Assembly: GCF_026151205.1 (NCBI RefSeq)
Contig: NC_087079.1
Coordinates: 11,832,635-11,896,634, forward strand
DNA from: Bolinopsis microptera
Taxonomy: Eukaryota > Ctenophora > Tentaculata > Lobata > Bolinopsidae
Direction: 5' to 3'
DNA length: 64,000 nt
The notes beneath the pieces were generated by a model, which had not been told where the DNA came from, made no database searches, and worked only from the letters and a program-made list of their open reading frames with translations. This document shows positions 1 to 20,794 of this stretch, piece after piece. Position 1 is the stretch's first letter. Every line of letters starts with the position of its first letter. Both the position numbers and the translations under genes were made by a program.

Positions 1-200
1 GAGCAGCGGTTATACGTTTAGAATTTCCAAAGTCCTTGAGAAAATGCAAAAGAAAACCGCACAATTCCCGCACAAATTTCGAAAAAATCGCCGCACATTT
101 GCCGCATAATTGGTAAAAATTTACCGCACCTTACCGCACATTTTACCTTTATAGTCGGGTGCGGTACCGCATAATTTCGATTTTTTTTACCGCACCTAAT
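1..200. repeat. Degenerate CCGCAC-rich repeat tract
   Basis: Short, imperfect repeats of the type ccgcac / ccgcataat / aaaatcgccgcac fill this stretch. Similar words (aaatcgcg, cgccgcac) occur inside the inverted-repeat element at 20805-22112, so this may be a decayed relative of that element cut by the window edge. No open frame or splice-flanked coding segment is visible. Confidence 0.4.
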
Positions 201-365
201 ATGTGCCTCTGTTGCTACGCAACGATACAGTAGAACATTGTTAAAATAACGCCATTATTCTAACGTCTATTTTTTCAAAAACACTTTCACGTCCATAATT
301 ATGTACGCTAAAAATGATTTCCGTCCACATAATGTCTGCCCAAATAATGTCCGATAACTGATAAG

Positions 366-412
366 GTATAAATACTAAATACTAAATACTAAATACTAAA
401 TACTAAATAATA
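366..412. repeat. Microsatellite, 8-bp unit taaatact
   Basis: About five perfect tandem copies of an 8-bp unit, with looser copies continuing to about 500. The surrounding 200-715 interval is AT-rich and shows no gene. Confidence 0.7.
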
Positions 413-713
413 TTATATTTGATACAAGAGACAATTTGACTAAATTATGTAAGATACTAAAAATACTAAGTACTATTTTCTAAATACTAAATACTATATA
501 CTAGATTCTAAGGCGCCCTGCTATCATTATATTACTCGGACTATGCATAATTCAAAGTTACGTACGGTTTAAATAAATAATTGAGCTATTATATTGGTAC
601 CTGTTAATTAGTCAGACTACACACTCAACTACTCCCTAATACTAGTCACTTATCTGCTTACCTCCCTTTAACTGCACTCAAACTTTATCGTGTCACTATT
701 TGTACTATAAGTA

Positions 714-866
714 TAACTAGGTATATGACTATTTGTACTAGGTATATGACTATTTGTACTAGGTATATGACTATTTGTACTAGGTATATCACTATTTGTA
801 CTAGGTATATCACTATTTGTTCTAGGTATATCACTATTTGTACTAGGTATATCACTATTTATCACT
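714..866. repeat. Minisatellite, 21-bp unit
   Basis: About seven copies of a 21-bp unit containing ctatttgtactaggtatat. Because 21 is a multiple of three the array stays open in several frames, which explains the apparent repetitive open frames here; they are not genes. One more copy lies alone near 2487-2513. Confidence 0.85.
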
Positions 867-1197
867 CGAACTCCATTAGTAATACCAAATTTCCTTCTCC
901 GCTCTTTGGAGATGTGCAAAATTCCCAGAAGATCGATTGGAGTATCAAAATTTGTTTAGCTGCCATAACACAAGTTAAACCATTTTTATTCCTGAAAATA
1001 TCTTCATTCAAAATGACCTTGTTAGTTTTTGAATCGAAACAATGGATCAATATGCAGTTCGTATTCTAGAACCTCGTGCATAATTTAGTTAACTTTAAAT
1101 AATGGTCAGTCTTAAATCCAGGAATAATTCAGTTCGCTGTGTAGAGAGCGTACAGTTACCTTGAATTTGAGTGTTTCCAGTATTGCAGGAACTCTTG

Positions 1198-1421
1198 CGT
1201 GACGGGTCCGGGACTCTAGGGCAAAAGACTCTAGGGCGTGAGACTTTAGGGCGGCGCCCTAACCCTAACCATCACCCTAACCCTAACCCTAACCCTTATC
1301 CTAACCCTAACCCTAACCCTAACCCAAACCCAAACCCTAACCCTAACCCTAACCCTAACCCTAAGACCCTAGAGTCTTACGCCCTAGAGTCTTACGCCCT
1401 AGAGTCCGGACCCCGTCACAG
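1198..1421. mobile_element. Foldback element with telomere-like (CCCTAA)n core
   Basis: The left arm (about 1198-1254, gtgacgggtccggg followed by gactctagggcg-type repeats) is the inverted complement of the right arm (about 1365-1421). Between them lie about 100 bp of ccctaa repeats, some degenerate to cccaaa. The arms themselves are made of short repeats of ctagggcgtaagact. The structure resembles a small foldback or MITE-like element with a telomeric-type core rather than a chromosome end, because unique sequence continues on both sides. Confidence 0.65.
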
Positions 1422-1744
1422 TTTACTGTATATAAGTAATGTCTTTTTATTTTAATGTTTATGATACTGTGGCACTTTGTCGTTATACCGTGTTTCACTA
1501 CGAGAGCTGGCAATTTAACAAGGTAATATGGTACCCCCGCCCCAGTCTTATCTCTCCATATCTTCAGAACTTGCGGCACAATGTAAATGTAAAATTGAAC
1601 TTGTGCTGCAAATTAAACTTGTGCTGCTAGACATTTACTACTAACTACACTGCAGTAGTGGTACTACAACTTCTACTAACTACAGTGAGAGCCGAGAGGT
1701 AGAAACTGGCGATCGAATGAGAACGTGTTAATAAAGGGTGTTTC

Positions 1745-1852
1745 TCCGCACATAGTAGTGGCGTAGCGTTACGATCGTTACGCTGGTTACGCCACTGTAA
1801 CGTTACGCTGGTTACGTTACGCGTAACATTACGCCGGTTACGCCACTGCTTC
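1745..1852. repeat. CGTTACG/GGTTACGCC palindromic cluster
   Basis: Dense direct and inverted copies of cgttacgctggttacgcc-like words. The flanking 1430-1745 and 1855-2660 intervals show no supportable gene. Confidence 0.5.
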
Positions 1853-2667
1853 ATAGACACTGTGTTATATAGTGTTCTAGTGAATATACACCTATATTAT
1901 ATACACACTAGATAGAGCTTAATTAAAGATACTATTTACACTGCAGGAAATATGTTATCGTATATTCTAGATTCATCTCAAATCAAATTTGTGTGGTTTG
2001 CCAGTTTGGAGAACTATTGCAGAATAAAGTTTATATTTGATAAATCCGGTATATGTTTAAACTATGATTGGTAAAAGTCGTGGTAGTATTAAGTATAGTA
2101 TATAATAGTAACTGTCCTTTATAGCGTGGTAATATACCGGTACTAGTATATTATATACACTGACCTCCCACATAATTGTATGCTGTTGTTGTAAATGTTG
2201 TTATAATTTAATTACTGAATATGTAACATTTTATACTTATATGGAAAAGGGATGATAATACATTTTTCATGGAAGGCAGAGGTGATATTTTTGTTCGTTT
2301 TATTCTACTATTCTGGAACAGTTTAGAACTTTGTTACCGCCTATATAATATCTTTACTTGAAGTTGGATTTTTCGTTAGTTTCAAGTTTATGTACGTGTT
2401 ATCTGCACTGATAATTGTAGCCGGGCTAATGAGTGCACAGGTAATTGTGGTATATAGACCTAGTGTTTGTGACAGAGAATGATTCCTATTTGTACTAGGT
2501 ATATCACTATTGCTCCCGCTCAAAACAGATAGGCTGACCATCTTTTATCACATTCTGCTTTAAGTTGGAGCTGTCGTGTTTGCCTTCAAAAAACGTCTTA
2601 TCTTATCGAGTAATTGACTACTAATAAAATATTAAATGTTGTTGAGGAGTCAGCTACATTGCTGTAC

Positions 2668-2856
2668 TGGTTGACCGGTAACCTGACGTAGTACTGATAT
2701 ATAACAGTATAATGACCGGTAACCTGACGTATTACAGGTATATATAATGACTGGTAACATGACGTAGCACAATATATTGTCTCCAGAGAGGTATATAATG
2801 TGGGTGTTATGTACAATATATTGTCTCCGGAGAGGTATATAATACTTTGTAAGCCT
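2668..2856. repeat. Short tandem duplications
   Basis: Three imperfect copies of a unit containing gaccggtaacctgacgta are followed by two copies of a unit containing acaatatattgtctcc and gagaggtatataat. Nothing codes convincingly here. Confidence 0.55.
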
Positions 2857-3017
2857 ACCTCCCAATATCGTGATTGAACCTTGTGTCGACTGTAGTGTAG
2901 TGGTCTGTTGTTTGCTGAACTGATCAAGACAGCACCTGTCTTTCGTAGCACCTTTCTAACTGCAAGTCTTTTGTAACCTACAGCAACTTTACGCAGACGG
3001 CTACTACACACTAATTA

Positions 3018-3632
3018 TACGGTCACTATACGGCCACTGTACGGTCATTATACGGTCACTATACGGCCACTGTACGGTCATTATACGGTCACTATACGGC
3101 CACTGTACGGTCATTATACGGCCACTATACGGTCATTATACGGCCACTATACGGCCACTGTACGGTCATAATACGGCGACTATACGGTCATTATACGGTC
3201 ACTATACGGCCACTGTACGGTCACTATACGGTCATTATACGGTCATTATACGGCCACTATACGGCCACTATACGGCCACTATACGGCCACTGTACGGTCA
3301 TTATACGGTGACTATACGGTCATTATACGGTCACTATACGGCCACTGTACGGTCATTATACGGTCACTATACGGCCAATGTATGGTCACTATACGGCCAC
3401 TATACGGTCATTATACGGCCACTATACGGTCACTATGCGGCCATTGTACGGTCACTATACGGTCACTATACGGCCACTATACGGCCATTATACGGCCACT
3501 ATACGGCCACTATACGGTCATTATACGGCCACTATACGGTGATTATACGGCCACAATACGGCCATTGTACGGTCACTATACGGTCACTATACGGCCACTA
3601 TACGGCCATTATACGGTCACTATACAGCCATG
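3018..3632. repeat. TACGGTCA/TACGGCCA minisatellite
   Basis: About 55 copies of an 11-bp unit (tacggccacta, tacggtcatta and variants). The long repetitive open frames here (YGHYTA-type peptides) arise from the repeat period and are rejected as genes. The next stretch, 3633-4980, contains no supportable gene. Confidence 0.9.
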
Positions 3633-4982
3633 AATGCTAAATGATCCACCCCCTGCTTCTCCTATGATGCACGTGATACCAAGATTCGCTGGTATCTTCC
3701 AACTATCAAACCAACGCCCAGTAGTAGTAGTAGCAGTAGAGGTCCAAGAGCGTGGGTGGGCGGGAGTTAGCGCTCCTCTGCGAAGTGCGAATGTCCACAC
3801 CAACCACCTACACGTTACTATAAACAAACTTACTATTTAGTATATGTGTATTGTAAACAAGTGTTAGTTGCTAGATACCTCTACTAGCTTATAAGCTTAT
3901 AGTACACTATCGTTGTCTGTTTCTTTAGTTCACAACCCCGGATATTAATTTCACCTGTTAATCTGAACAAGGTATCAAATGATGTAGTTTTTTAACTGTC
4001 CTGCTTCTGCTTCCGCAAATACCACTAACATTACCGCACTAACGTTTTGCTATATATAGCTCACATAATAGGATAATATTTACTTGTAATTTATTTACAG
4101 CAGTATACGCACTCCTTTTCTAAACTTCAGGCCGTTTTGCGCCCGATCAATGACCTGCCTTACTTTGTCTGTCACGAAGTAGGTAGTGATAGATATTTGT
4201 AACGTAGTAGGTAGTAATAGATAGTACCTACCTATTGCTATTGGTGAATGTTGCAAAGTTGTTTCGTTATTTTATAATATTTTTATTTTTATTAACCTCA
4301 ATAGTAACATAGTAGTATTAGCCACATTCTGAAACTAGGTCCGTTTTTATGAAGATAAATGTTGCAGTTGAAGTAGAAAAGATATCTGCGAGAGTAAAGC
4401 AGTAAGCACGTGTGTTTATGAGATGATGAAACTTACCGATCAGTTGATTAATCCTCCCTTATTAACCATGCTAACTACTTGTAGCAGGTATCTAGAACTA
4501 CTTGTGCTCATCAAGTACCTTACTCTAAATTAAATCACATTTCTTCCGCTCAATATATATTATATAAACAAGCTATATAGTATATATTACATGCACAAGC
4601 TAACCATGCGGTAATCCCATTGGTGGGTGTCGTTACTAAACTTATCTGATTGGTGGTGTCGTTAATAAACTTATCTGATTGGGTGTAATATAGCGCGACG
4701 TATGAGCCCCTCCTTTCAATTCATTACCCTTCTCGTCCCTGAACGTTTCTATACGGTTTGACAGGGGCAAGCAAGGGATCTGACCTGCTTCTTATTGGTT
4801 ATCATCTGAGGAGAGGAGGTGTCTTCTGATTGGAGCAGGGATCTGGCATGATTAGCACAGTTTGCCTCATAACAAGTTGGAACTGTTCTGGTAGCTGCTC
4901 CGTCCTACCCCCTCCTTTTTCTTCCTCACATCACATCATACTGTACTCACTTTACTCTAGTATTACTAATACACCATCTATC

Positions 4983-5135
<153 letters not shown>

Positions 5136-5136
5136 G

Positions 5137-5346
5137 CTTGGGAGATGTTATCACACCATTTCACCCCTTCGCTGGGAGATGTTATCACACCACTTCACCC
5201 CTTCGCTGGGGGATGTTATCACACCACTTCACCCCTTCACTGGGAGATGCTATCACACCACTTCACTCCTTCACTGGGAGATTTTATCACACCACTTCAC
5301 CCGTTTACTGGGAGATGTTATCACACCACTTCACCCGTTTACTGGA
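5137..5346. repeat. Minisatellite, 34-bp unit
   Basis: Six copies of a unit containing gggagatgttatcacacca and cttcacccctt, directly abutting the (CT)n tract. The stretch 5347-5920 that follows shows no gene. Confidence 0.85.
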
Positions 5347-5921
5347 TCCCTGCTATTCAATCTTGATTAAACTGAACAGGTGTCTTTAGTAAGCCTGTGT
5401 TTAGTTAGATACCAGTTATTGAGCGGGTTACTGTGGTTTATGGTTATAACCCTTGTGTGACGATGACTATTATCTTGTCCCACTGAGGATTAGTTCTGAT
5501 ATTTCTTCATACTAGCCTAAAATATTTCCGAGTAATTTGGACCTTCTGCTTGTTTTATTTTAGCTCGTAGCTCATACTACATTATACTATCTCGGAACGC
5601 CTATTTGTGGAATTTTGCCTTCCTGATGTTACTGTCGTCATTTAACCTCCACAATTTAACATAAATAATGTAAAGACTGTGCGAATGTTAAGAATTTTCG
5701 CAGTCGTTATTTTCTATTTGTGTGCACAAGTAATTATCAGACTGTCTCCATTTATAGAGTGAATTTTTTGTTATTAACTAACTTGTTTTCTGGACGTTTT
5801 GCATACCTGGATATATTATTATATATATTCTGTATACCTAGAAATCATGTGTTTATTTAGTTGTTTTGTGTCTGTGAGGGTAACTTGGTAGACTTGTAGG
5901 TTATTAAAATCATAAACCTCC

Positions 5922-7062
5922 TTAAATCAGGTCCTTAAACCAGGTCCTTAAATCAAGTCCTTAAATCAGGTCCTTAAATCGGGTCCTTAAATCAGGTCCT
6001 TAAATCAGGTCCTTAAATCAGGTCCCTAAATCGGGTCCTTAAATCGGGTCCTTAAATCAGGTCCTTAAACCAGGTCCTTAAACCAGGTCCTTAAATCAGG
6101 TCCTTAAACCAGATCCTTAAACCAGGTCCTTAAACCAGGTCCTTAAACCAGGTCCTTCAACCGGGTCCTTAAATCGGGTACTTAAATCAGGTCCTTAAAT
6201 CAGGTTCTTAAACCAGGTCCTTAAATCAGGTCTTTAAACCCGGTCCTTAAATCAGGTCCTTAAATCGGGTCCTTAAATCGGGTCCTTAAATCGGGTCCTT
6301 AAATCAGGTCCTTAGACCAGGTCCTTAAACCAGGTCCTTAAATCAGGTCCTTAAACCAGGTCTTTAAATTGGGTCCTTAAATCGGGTCCTTAAATCGGGT
6401 CCTTAAATCAGGTCCTTAAATCAGGTCCTTAAATCAGGTCCTTAAATCAGGTCCTTAAATCGGGTCCTTAAATCAGGTCCTTAAACCAGGTCCTTAAATC
6501 AGGTTCTTAAATCAGGTCCATCAGGTCCTTAAATCGGGTCCTTAAATCAGGTCATTAAAAGCTTAAACCAGGTCCTTAAACCAGGTCCCTAAATCGGGTC
6601 CTTAAATCGGGTCCTTAAATCAGGTCCTTAAACCAGGTCCTTAAACCAGGTCCTTAAATCAGGTCCTTAAACCAGATCCTTAAACCAGGTCCTTAAACCA
6701 GGTCCTTAAACCAGGTCCTTCAACCGGGTCCTTAAATCGGGTACTTAAATCAGGTCCTTAAATCAGGTTCTTAAACCAGGTCCTTAAATCAGGTCTTTAA
6801 ACCCGGTCCTTAAATCAGGTCCTTAAATCGGGTCCTTAAATCGGGTCCTTAAATCGGGTCCTTAAATCAGGTCCTTAGACCAGGTCCTTAAACCAGGTCC
6901 TTAAATCAGGTCCTTAAACCAGGTCTTTAAATTGGGTCCTTAAATCGGGTCCTTAAATCAGGTCCTTAAATCAGGTCCTTAAACCAGGTCCTTGAATCAG
7001 GTCCTTGAACCAGGTCCTTAAATGAGGTCCTTGAATCAGGTCCTTGAATCGGGTCCTTAAAC
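5922..7062. repeat. Minisatellite, 13-bp unit with higher-order duplication
   Basis: Roughly 85 copies of aggtccttaaatc and variants (aaacc, aatcg). A rare-variant pattern at about 6060-6370 (tccttcaaccgg, gggtacttaaatc, gtccttagacc, tttaaattggg) recurs in the same order at about 6620-6940. This shows a block duplication of about 560 bp within the array. Confidence 0.9.
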
Positions 7063-7950
7063 AACTGTTGAACTTTTTAGTAGACTCGAATGATTTATGA
7101 TTATAGTCTAATTCACACTTAGTCGTTACCGAGTCAAGGCAAAATGTGAGTAGAGACTTTGTTAATGTATAGTTATTGAGGTCACTATCTATATTATATT
7201 TTAAACTTGACGAAATCCTCCTGGCAACGGGGAAAACTGACCCTTCTTTTTGAACAATTTCAGCTCGCAAATGGAGTTGGAACTTCGCGATTTTTAGCAG
7301 GGTTGTAAAAAAAGGAAATACACCCGTTATAAAATTCTTAGAATTTTGATTTAGGCTTTAGATTTTTTCTAATTAACGGCGAAAGTGAGGTTAAATAAAC
7401 GTTAGAATAATGGCGTTATTTTAGCAAAGGTAAACTGCGTCGTTGCTTAGCAACCTAAAAATATTGCACGTGCCCGAGCAAGCACTGGTTAGCAACGCGC
7501 GTTGCCATGCTTTATCATACGTCATGACCAGCTCTCATTTAGACTCACGCTATGACTATTCATAACTTTGGTTGTGATTGATATTTTTGATGCGGTAAAA
7601 AGTATCGTTTAGGGAATCCAAGTACTTACAACGTTGTTGTCATTGTCAAATAAAATCCATGATTTGTACAGTTAGTATAGGGAGTTGTACAGTTAGTATA
7701 TAATTATAGAGTTTAGTATAACAGAGCTAGACGATGAAAAGAAATTAAAACATAACTGATTTATAAAATTTCCTCCAACAAAGCTTTCGACTAACGGGTT
7801 TCTAGTACTATATAGTATATATGCTATACCTATCATTATATAATACTAGTACTATAAAATGTATAGTTACAGGAATGTGACCTCTCCTTAGTACAATAAC
7901 CTGCTTCAAGGCTCAAGCACTGTCCAGTCACACATTTAGTTTGCGGTGAC
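7063..7950. other. No gene seen
   Basis: AT-rich sequence without supportable exons. It includes words shared with the start of the window (about 7385-7450: an acgttagaataatggcgttatt segment resembles the complement of about 238-275), suggesting dispersed repeat fragments. Confidence 0.4.
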
Positions 7951-7959
7951 TGTCATTCA

Positions 7960-8168
7960 GTCATCATGGTAACCACATTAACCACATCCGTGAGTGACCT
8001 CATTAACCACAGCCATGAGTGACCTCATCAAACACAGCCATGAGTGACCTTGGTCTTTATCCTTAAGTGAGTGAGTCCAGGTTACCAGGTTACCAGGTTA
8101 CCAGATTACCAGATTACCAGGTTACCAGGTTACCAGGTTACCAGGTTACCAGGTTACCAGGTTACCTC
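7960..8168. repeat. Two small minisatellites
   Basis: Three imperfect copies of a unit containing cacagccatgagtgacct (7960-8050) are followed by about ten copies of the 9-bp unit ccaggttac / ccagattac (8076-8165). A few copies of the second unit also occur near 56709-56745. The rest up to 9823 shows no supportable exon, although the missing first exon of the p190-type gene could lie there. Confidence 0.8.
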
Positions 8169-9823
8169 AACCTCTATTAGAAAACAAATGAGTGCAGGTG
8201 ACCTCTATTTTACTTTGCGTTGGGACGCGAGCCTCACCACGATGGAGACCTATGGTGACTGTCATGAATATGATAACCATTTGAAGCCACTCTGAAAATA
8301 TTTGAACGCAGGGCCACACACGGCTCCAGTTTACTCACTTTATCGCGTGCACGCTCGCTTAAACTGCTGTCGGGAATACTAGTCAGGTACAATTAGTAAT
8401 CTGCTGTATCTTCTATCTGCGCTTTCTTTTTGTGTCGACTTCTTCTACAGAACGACTCTCCATTTTGCCTCTTTATCCGTTCTATCTGTTGTGCGGAAGG
8501 AGTGGTTGTCCCATTATCACGTCTGTTGGCAGTTGTTATTTGTTTCTCACCTTGTTAATATACTGTAGTAGTGTACTATTAACCGCTTGGTTGCTTTCAC
8601 TTTATGTAGCCGTGCTAAAGTGTATTTTATTCAGCTAGCAATGTACTTTATTTTTTCAACACATTGAGCATACACATAATGTGACATATAATATAACACT
8701 GTAATAACGAGACATTATATTTTATCCTTCTACTTTCTTATTTGTCTCGTTATCCTATTTTTTATATTTTTAAAGTTTCATTTCTATTTTTCAGCATTTC
8801 TTGGTTTGTCTCGCTGATTCGTCATGTGAGCGGTTTATATAGTGTAGTAGCCTTATATATATAACCTTATCCTGGATACTCGAGGGTTTTTGTTTGAACA
8901 GCTTGCTGTCAACGTAAATAACACATATCTTACATCATAGCGTATGAATAAAGATCATCGTGTTAAGAAATTCATACCAAGATGCAAGACGTGTAATGAA
9001 CATTTTTTAATAGGGAAAGTGAACATAACAGGAAAACTGAAAAGTGAACATTACAGGGAAATGTTAATTTAGTTTCGTTATAAAACACGTATTTCTATTT
9101 TACCGTGCTTGCAATACGAGCTTGTATTAATACGAGTTTGCAAATTTTTATCAAGAATAACAATTTCTATTTTGTTATGATTTCAACTCATAGCTAGCCG
9201 CCCCAGTAGCGAATATTTTCACAAAATCTTACTGTCAGTATGAATAATGATTATTAATAATAATTAAAGTTCACTCAATTAAATTATTACTAATTATAGT
9301 ATGATGCTTCGTGCTTCTAATTATTACTAAATATGCTACTACCACCAATGCTCTGTCATTTTCTTTTTTTTTTTAATTAAATACTTTTCAAATTTTACAT
9401 AGTACAGCAATAAATGAATATAAAATATAATCGTTCAAAATATTGCCCCCATCTGTAAAATATCATGGGTACTCAAACATTAAATTAATTTCGTTCTCTG
9501 GTTGGTAATTGGGCTGTTACGATGTTGGCACAGTTCCAGTAGTAATCCTTGAAATGGAGCACTAATACCAGCAATGTATGACTTGCACAGTAAAAGAACT
9601 ATTTATAACACTAGTTGCACAGGTGTTCCCACCCAATCGATTTCTACTATTTAATAGCCCAATCAAATAAATTGTCTGTAGATTCAATTCACTGAATACT
9701 AGACATAGCTTCATATTTTTAAATGAATCACCAGACAGATATCCTTTATTAATATTTAACACGGTTAACTAGTCAGCTAATTAACTAATTATCAAGTTAA
9801 CTAACACGGCCCTCTCCCTGCAG

Positions 9824-17796
<7,973 letters not shown>

Positions 17797-20794
17797 GTAA
17801 TTAGGCAGCTGATAGTTACTTAGTAGATAAGTCACCTATTAAAACTAGTTTGAATAAGATGACTTCTATATTTTATTCTTTAGAATCTCCTTAACAGTTG
17901 CAGTGTCTCACTACAACTGCTGTAGTACAATCTTCTCTAAATCGTGAGAAACTGACGCGTCTCTATTTTGTGTATTTGCTGTTATGGAATATGGATTACT
18001 GTTATAGGATTACTGTTATAGGATTACTGTTATAGGATTACTGTTATAGGATTACTGTTATAGGGTTACTTACTCCGTCTGCATACTCAACCCATTTCAT
18101 AACCATTTATACTCAGTTGCACTGATCGCTAGACAGTATTTGATTCAATGTACATTATCGTTTTAATGGGCACGAGTCTACGACCACATCAGAAAATAGA
18201 GAGGTTAATATAGAGGTTGCATTTACCGTAGGAATATTAAAGTCTAGAGCTCTTGCGTTTCTATCTACACGCTAAATTTCAAGCAATAGCATAGCTATTT
18301 TAGTTCGCCTGGAAACCCTTAAAGTTGAACTGTTGCAGACTCCAGTTACTTCCCAGCAAGTAGACTTGGATTTGGGAGTCACTCCCTAACAACACGGAAC
18401 CTGAAATTTATGGAACGCTCTACTGCACAGTGCACCTGATACATAAATTCCATTCTTTTTATTACCCAGCCTAATTATTTAATTTGTTGATATTCTTTCA
18501 CATAATTTGTAGATATGGTTATATTTTGCACGTATAGTATATGGAGCTGCACGTGAGTGAAGGCCATTAAGGGCTCCCTTGCCATTAGGTTCAGTGTTCA
18601 CTGAGCCGAGTAATTCCAACGTTTAGTCACGTTTACTGGGGGGGGGGGGGGGGGGGAGAGGGGGGGAGGGGAGAGGGAGGAGGTGGGTCACTACACTTTA
18701 CTACTATACGATCTTCCATCTCAAAACCCTTAATTTTTTTAAGTTGTTCAGGATTAAGTTAGACGGGATGTAGGACTTTGGGGGCCTCTATCCCCCTACT
18801 AATTAATATTATATGTGGTAAGTGTTATCTGATCAATCTACTCCTTATTTTCTCTCTTTTTTCATATTACTATTTGTCTTCAACATTTGTGTGTGCTACA
18901 TTGGTCGATATGCTATATTGAATATGGAGCTGCTAACTGTCAAGGGTCACTCGTCATTGTTTCTCTCTTACGATAAAAGTTTCCAGCTTCGTGACGACAA
19001 ATGAGGGGTTTCAACAAAATGAGGGGTTTCAACAAACTGCCAATAAAATCTATTTTGAACAAATGAGCCCATGACCTTGCTCCTATCATATGCAGTCTCT
19101 TTGGACTGTAGGTTCAGTGTATATATAACTAACACGTGTGCACTATTTTGTCAGTTGTTAAGTCCTTTAAAAATGTTGTCAATTATATAATGCATGATAA
19201 GTTTCAAGTTATGCTGCATGCTCATGATACAGCTAATCTGTTAAGTGACAGGAAGATGGGTCAAGATGAAACTAAATGTCAATACATATTACAGTGTTTA
19301 GTACTGATGAGAGACAGGTTACCTTTAACAGAAAACACGGCGGCGTCAGCAGCAGTAACTGAAACCACTCACAAAGAACCATCAGGCTGCTAGCACGTGT
19401 TTACCACGTGAATCTTATCACCACGTGATTCTTATCACACTATTGAATTGACCTGCTCCAACTTCTCCTCTTGCTCATTTGTATGCTCTTATCCCCGGTG
19501 CCGCACGTTCAATGCTTATATGCAGTCGTACTATTCATGATCAGATTACATTTTATATTTTACAGTACTTGTTGCTTGTTATATACAATTGTTTAAGTTC
19601 AGTATTGCAGAACTTTGTTATTTCTTGCTCCTTATTTTTTACGCAACATCCCTTATTGCGCATAAAACGTGCAGTTAAACCACCATTACCAGGCGCCTGT
19701 CCAGGTGCTTGAGGGTTATCTGATGCATTGCTTAACTGGGTACAGGAGGTTTTCTGTGCAATTTCGTATTTATAAACTATTGATAACAGAACATTATATT
19801 GTCCCACTGCAAAAGTTCTTTTCTATTCAGAGTTTTGTTAGATATCATGTTGGAAAATAGCTTTGCTTTGCGCTTTATGTAGCACGTTACATGCTTAATT
19901 AAGCAGGTAGCTGTAAACACTGTGTAAACATTATCTAATCTCTATGTGAATAACAGTTGACGGGGTGTTATTCTTGTCAAGTAGCTGAATTGGAGAACAA
20001 GTTTATAAGTAGTCCTGTCACCAGACCAATTGTCAGAACTGTGAGGGGTGCATTTCTACTGTGTCCACTAGTGTCTAGTATCTTTAACCATTTGTTAGAA
20101 CTGTGAGGGGTGCATTTCTACTGTGTCCACTTACCACTAGTGTCTAGTATCTTTCTAGAGTGGGCAAAAAACTGCAGGGTTTTCCTTTTGGGACTTGTTT
20201 ATTAAAGGAAGTATGATTCTTAGAAACTAGAAAGGGACTCATCACATATCCAGAACTTGGCACGTAGCCGGGACTTGTTTATTTATGCAGGACGGAGGCT
20301 CGTGGTTGGAACACTAGAATTTGGCAGTATAAGAGAAGGATAATAAGACAGTAGCTTGCTAACTCCGGAATCTCGCTGTGAATTATCTTATTAAAACGTC
20401 AAAGTCGTAATATATATGCACAATGAGCCTGTAATATTACTGTAAAATGAGCACATACTAACCTCCCCTTGTCCGCGCTGTCTACCTCGCTGTCTGCTTC
20501 TCTTGCTCTGCTGCTTGGGAGTTCGTTATACTCTAGTAGCAGGATTACATAATTCTCTGCTTTTACTATGCTAGTTTATTGAGTCATATGCACAATAGTG
20601 TGTCGCCTACCGGCTCCCGGACAAAGGTTATTTTTACAGCAATTAACTTGTAAATTACATATTGGTACAAAGAAGTTACTAGTTTTGGAATTGGTGAGTT
20701 AGTGGGCTAAACCCCACACCGGACCAGTATTTTACACAATACTACTCCTATAATCCTGTACACTGACTGGACCAGTATTTTACATAATACTACT
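17797..20794. other. No supportable gene; small repeats
   Basis: Contents recognised: about five copies of a 14-bp unit ggattactgttata (17995-18065), a G-rich tract (18639-18685), and a direct duplication of about 66 bp containing gaactgtgaggggtgcattt (about 20036-20160). An open frame at 19136-19393 has no recognisable similarity and no clear splice context, so it is not called. Confidence 0.5.

Noticed and set aside
1256-1365. True telomere or chromosome end
   Set aside because: The ccctaa tract is short, degenerate, bounded by inverted arms and followed by unique sequence on both sides.
3308-3640. Long repetitive open frames (YGHYTA-type) as genes
   Set aside because: Produced by an 11-bp tandem array, with no splice context, no composition shift and open in several frames.
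19136-19393. 85-codon open frame as a possible exon of the p190-type gene
   Set aside because: No recognisable similarity, stops shortly before the frame and no clear matching splice sites.
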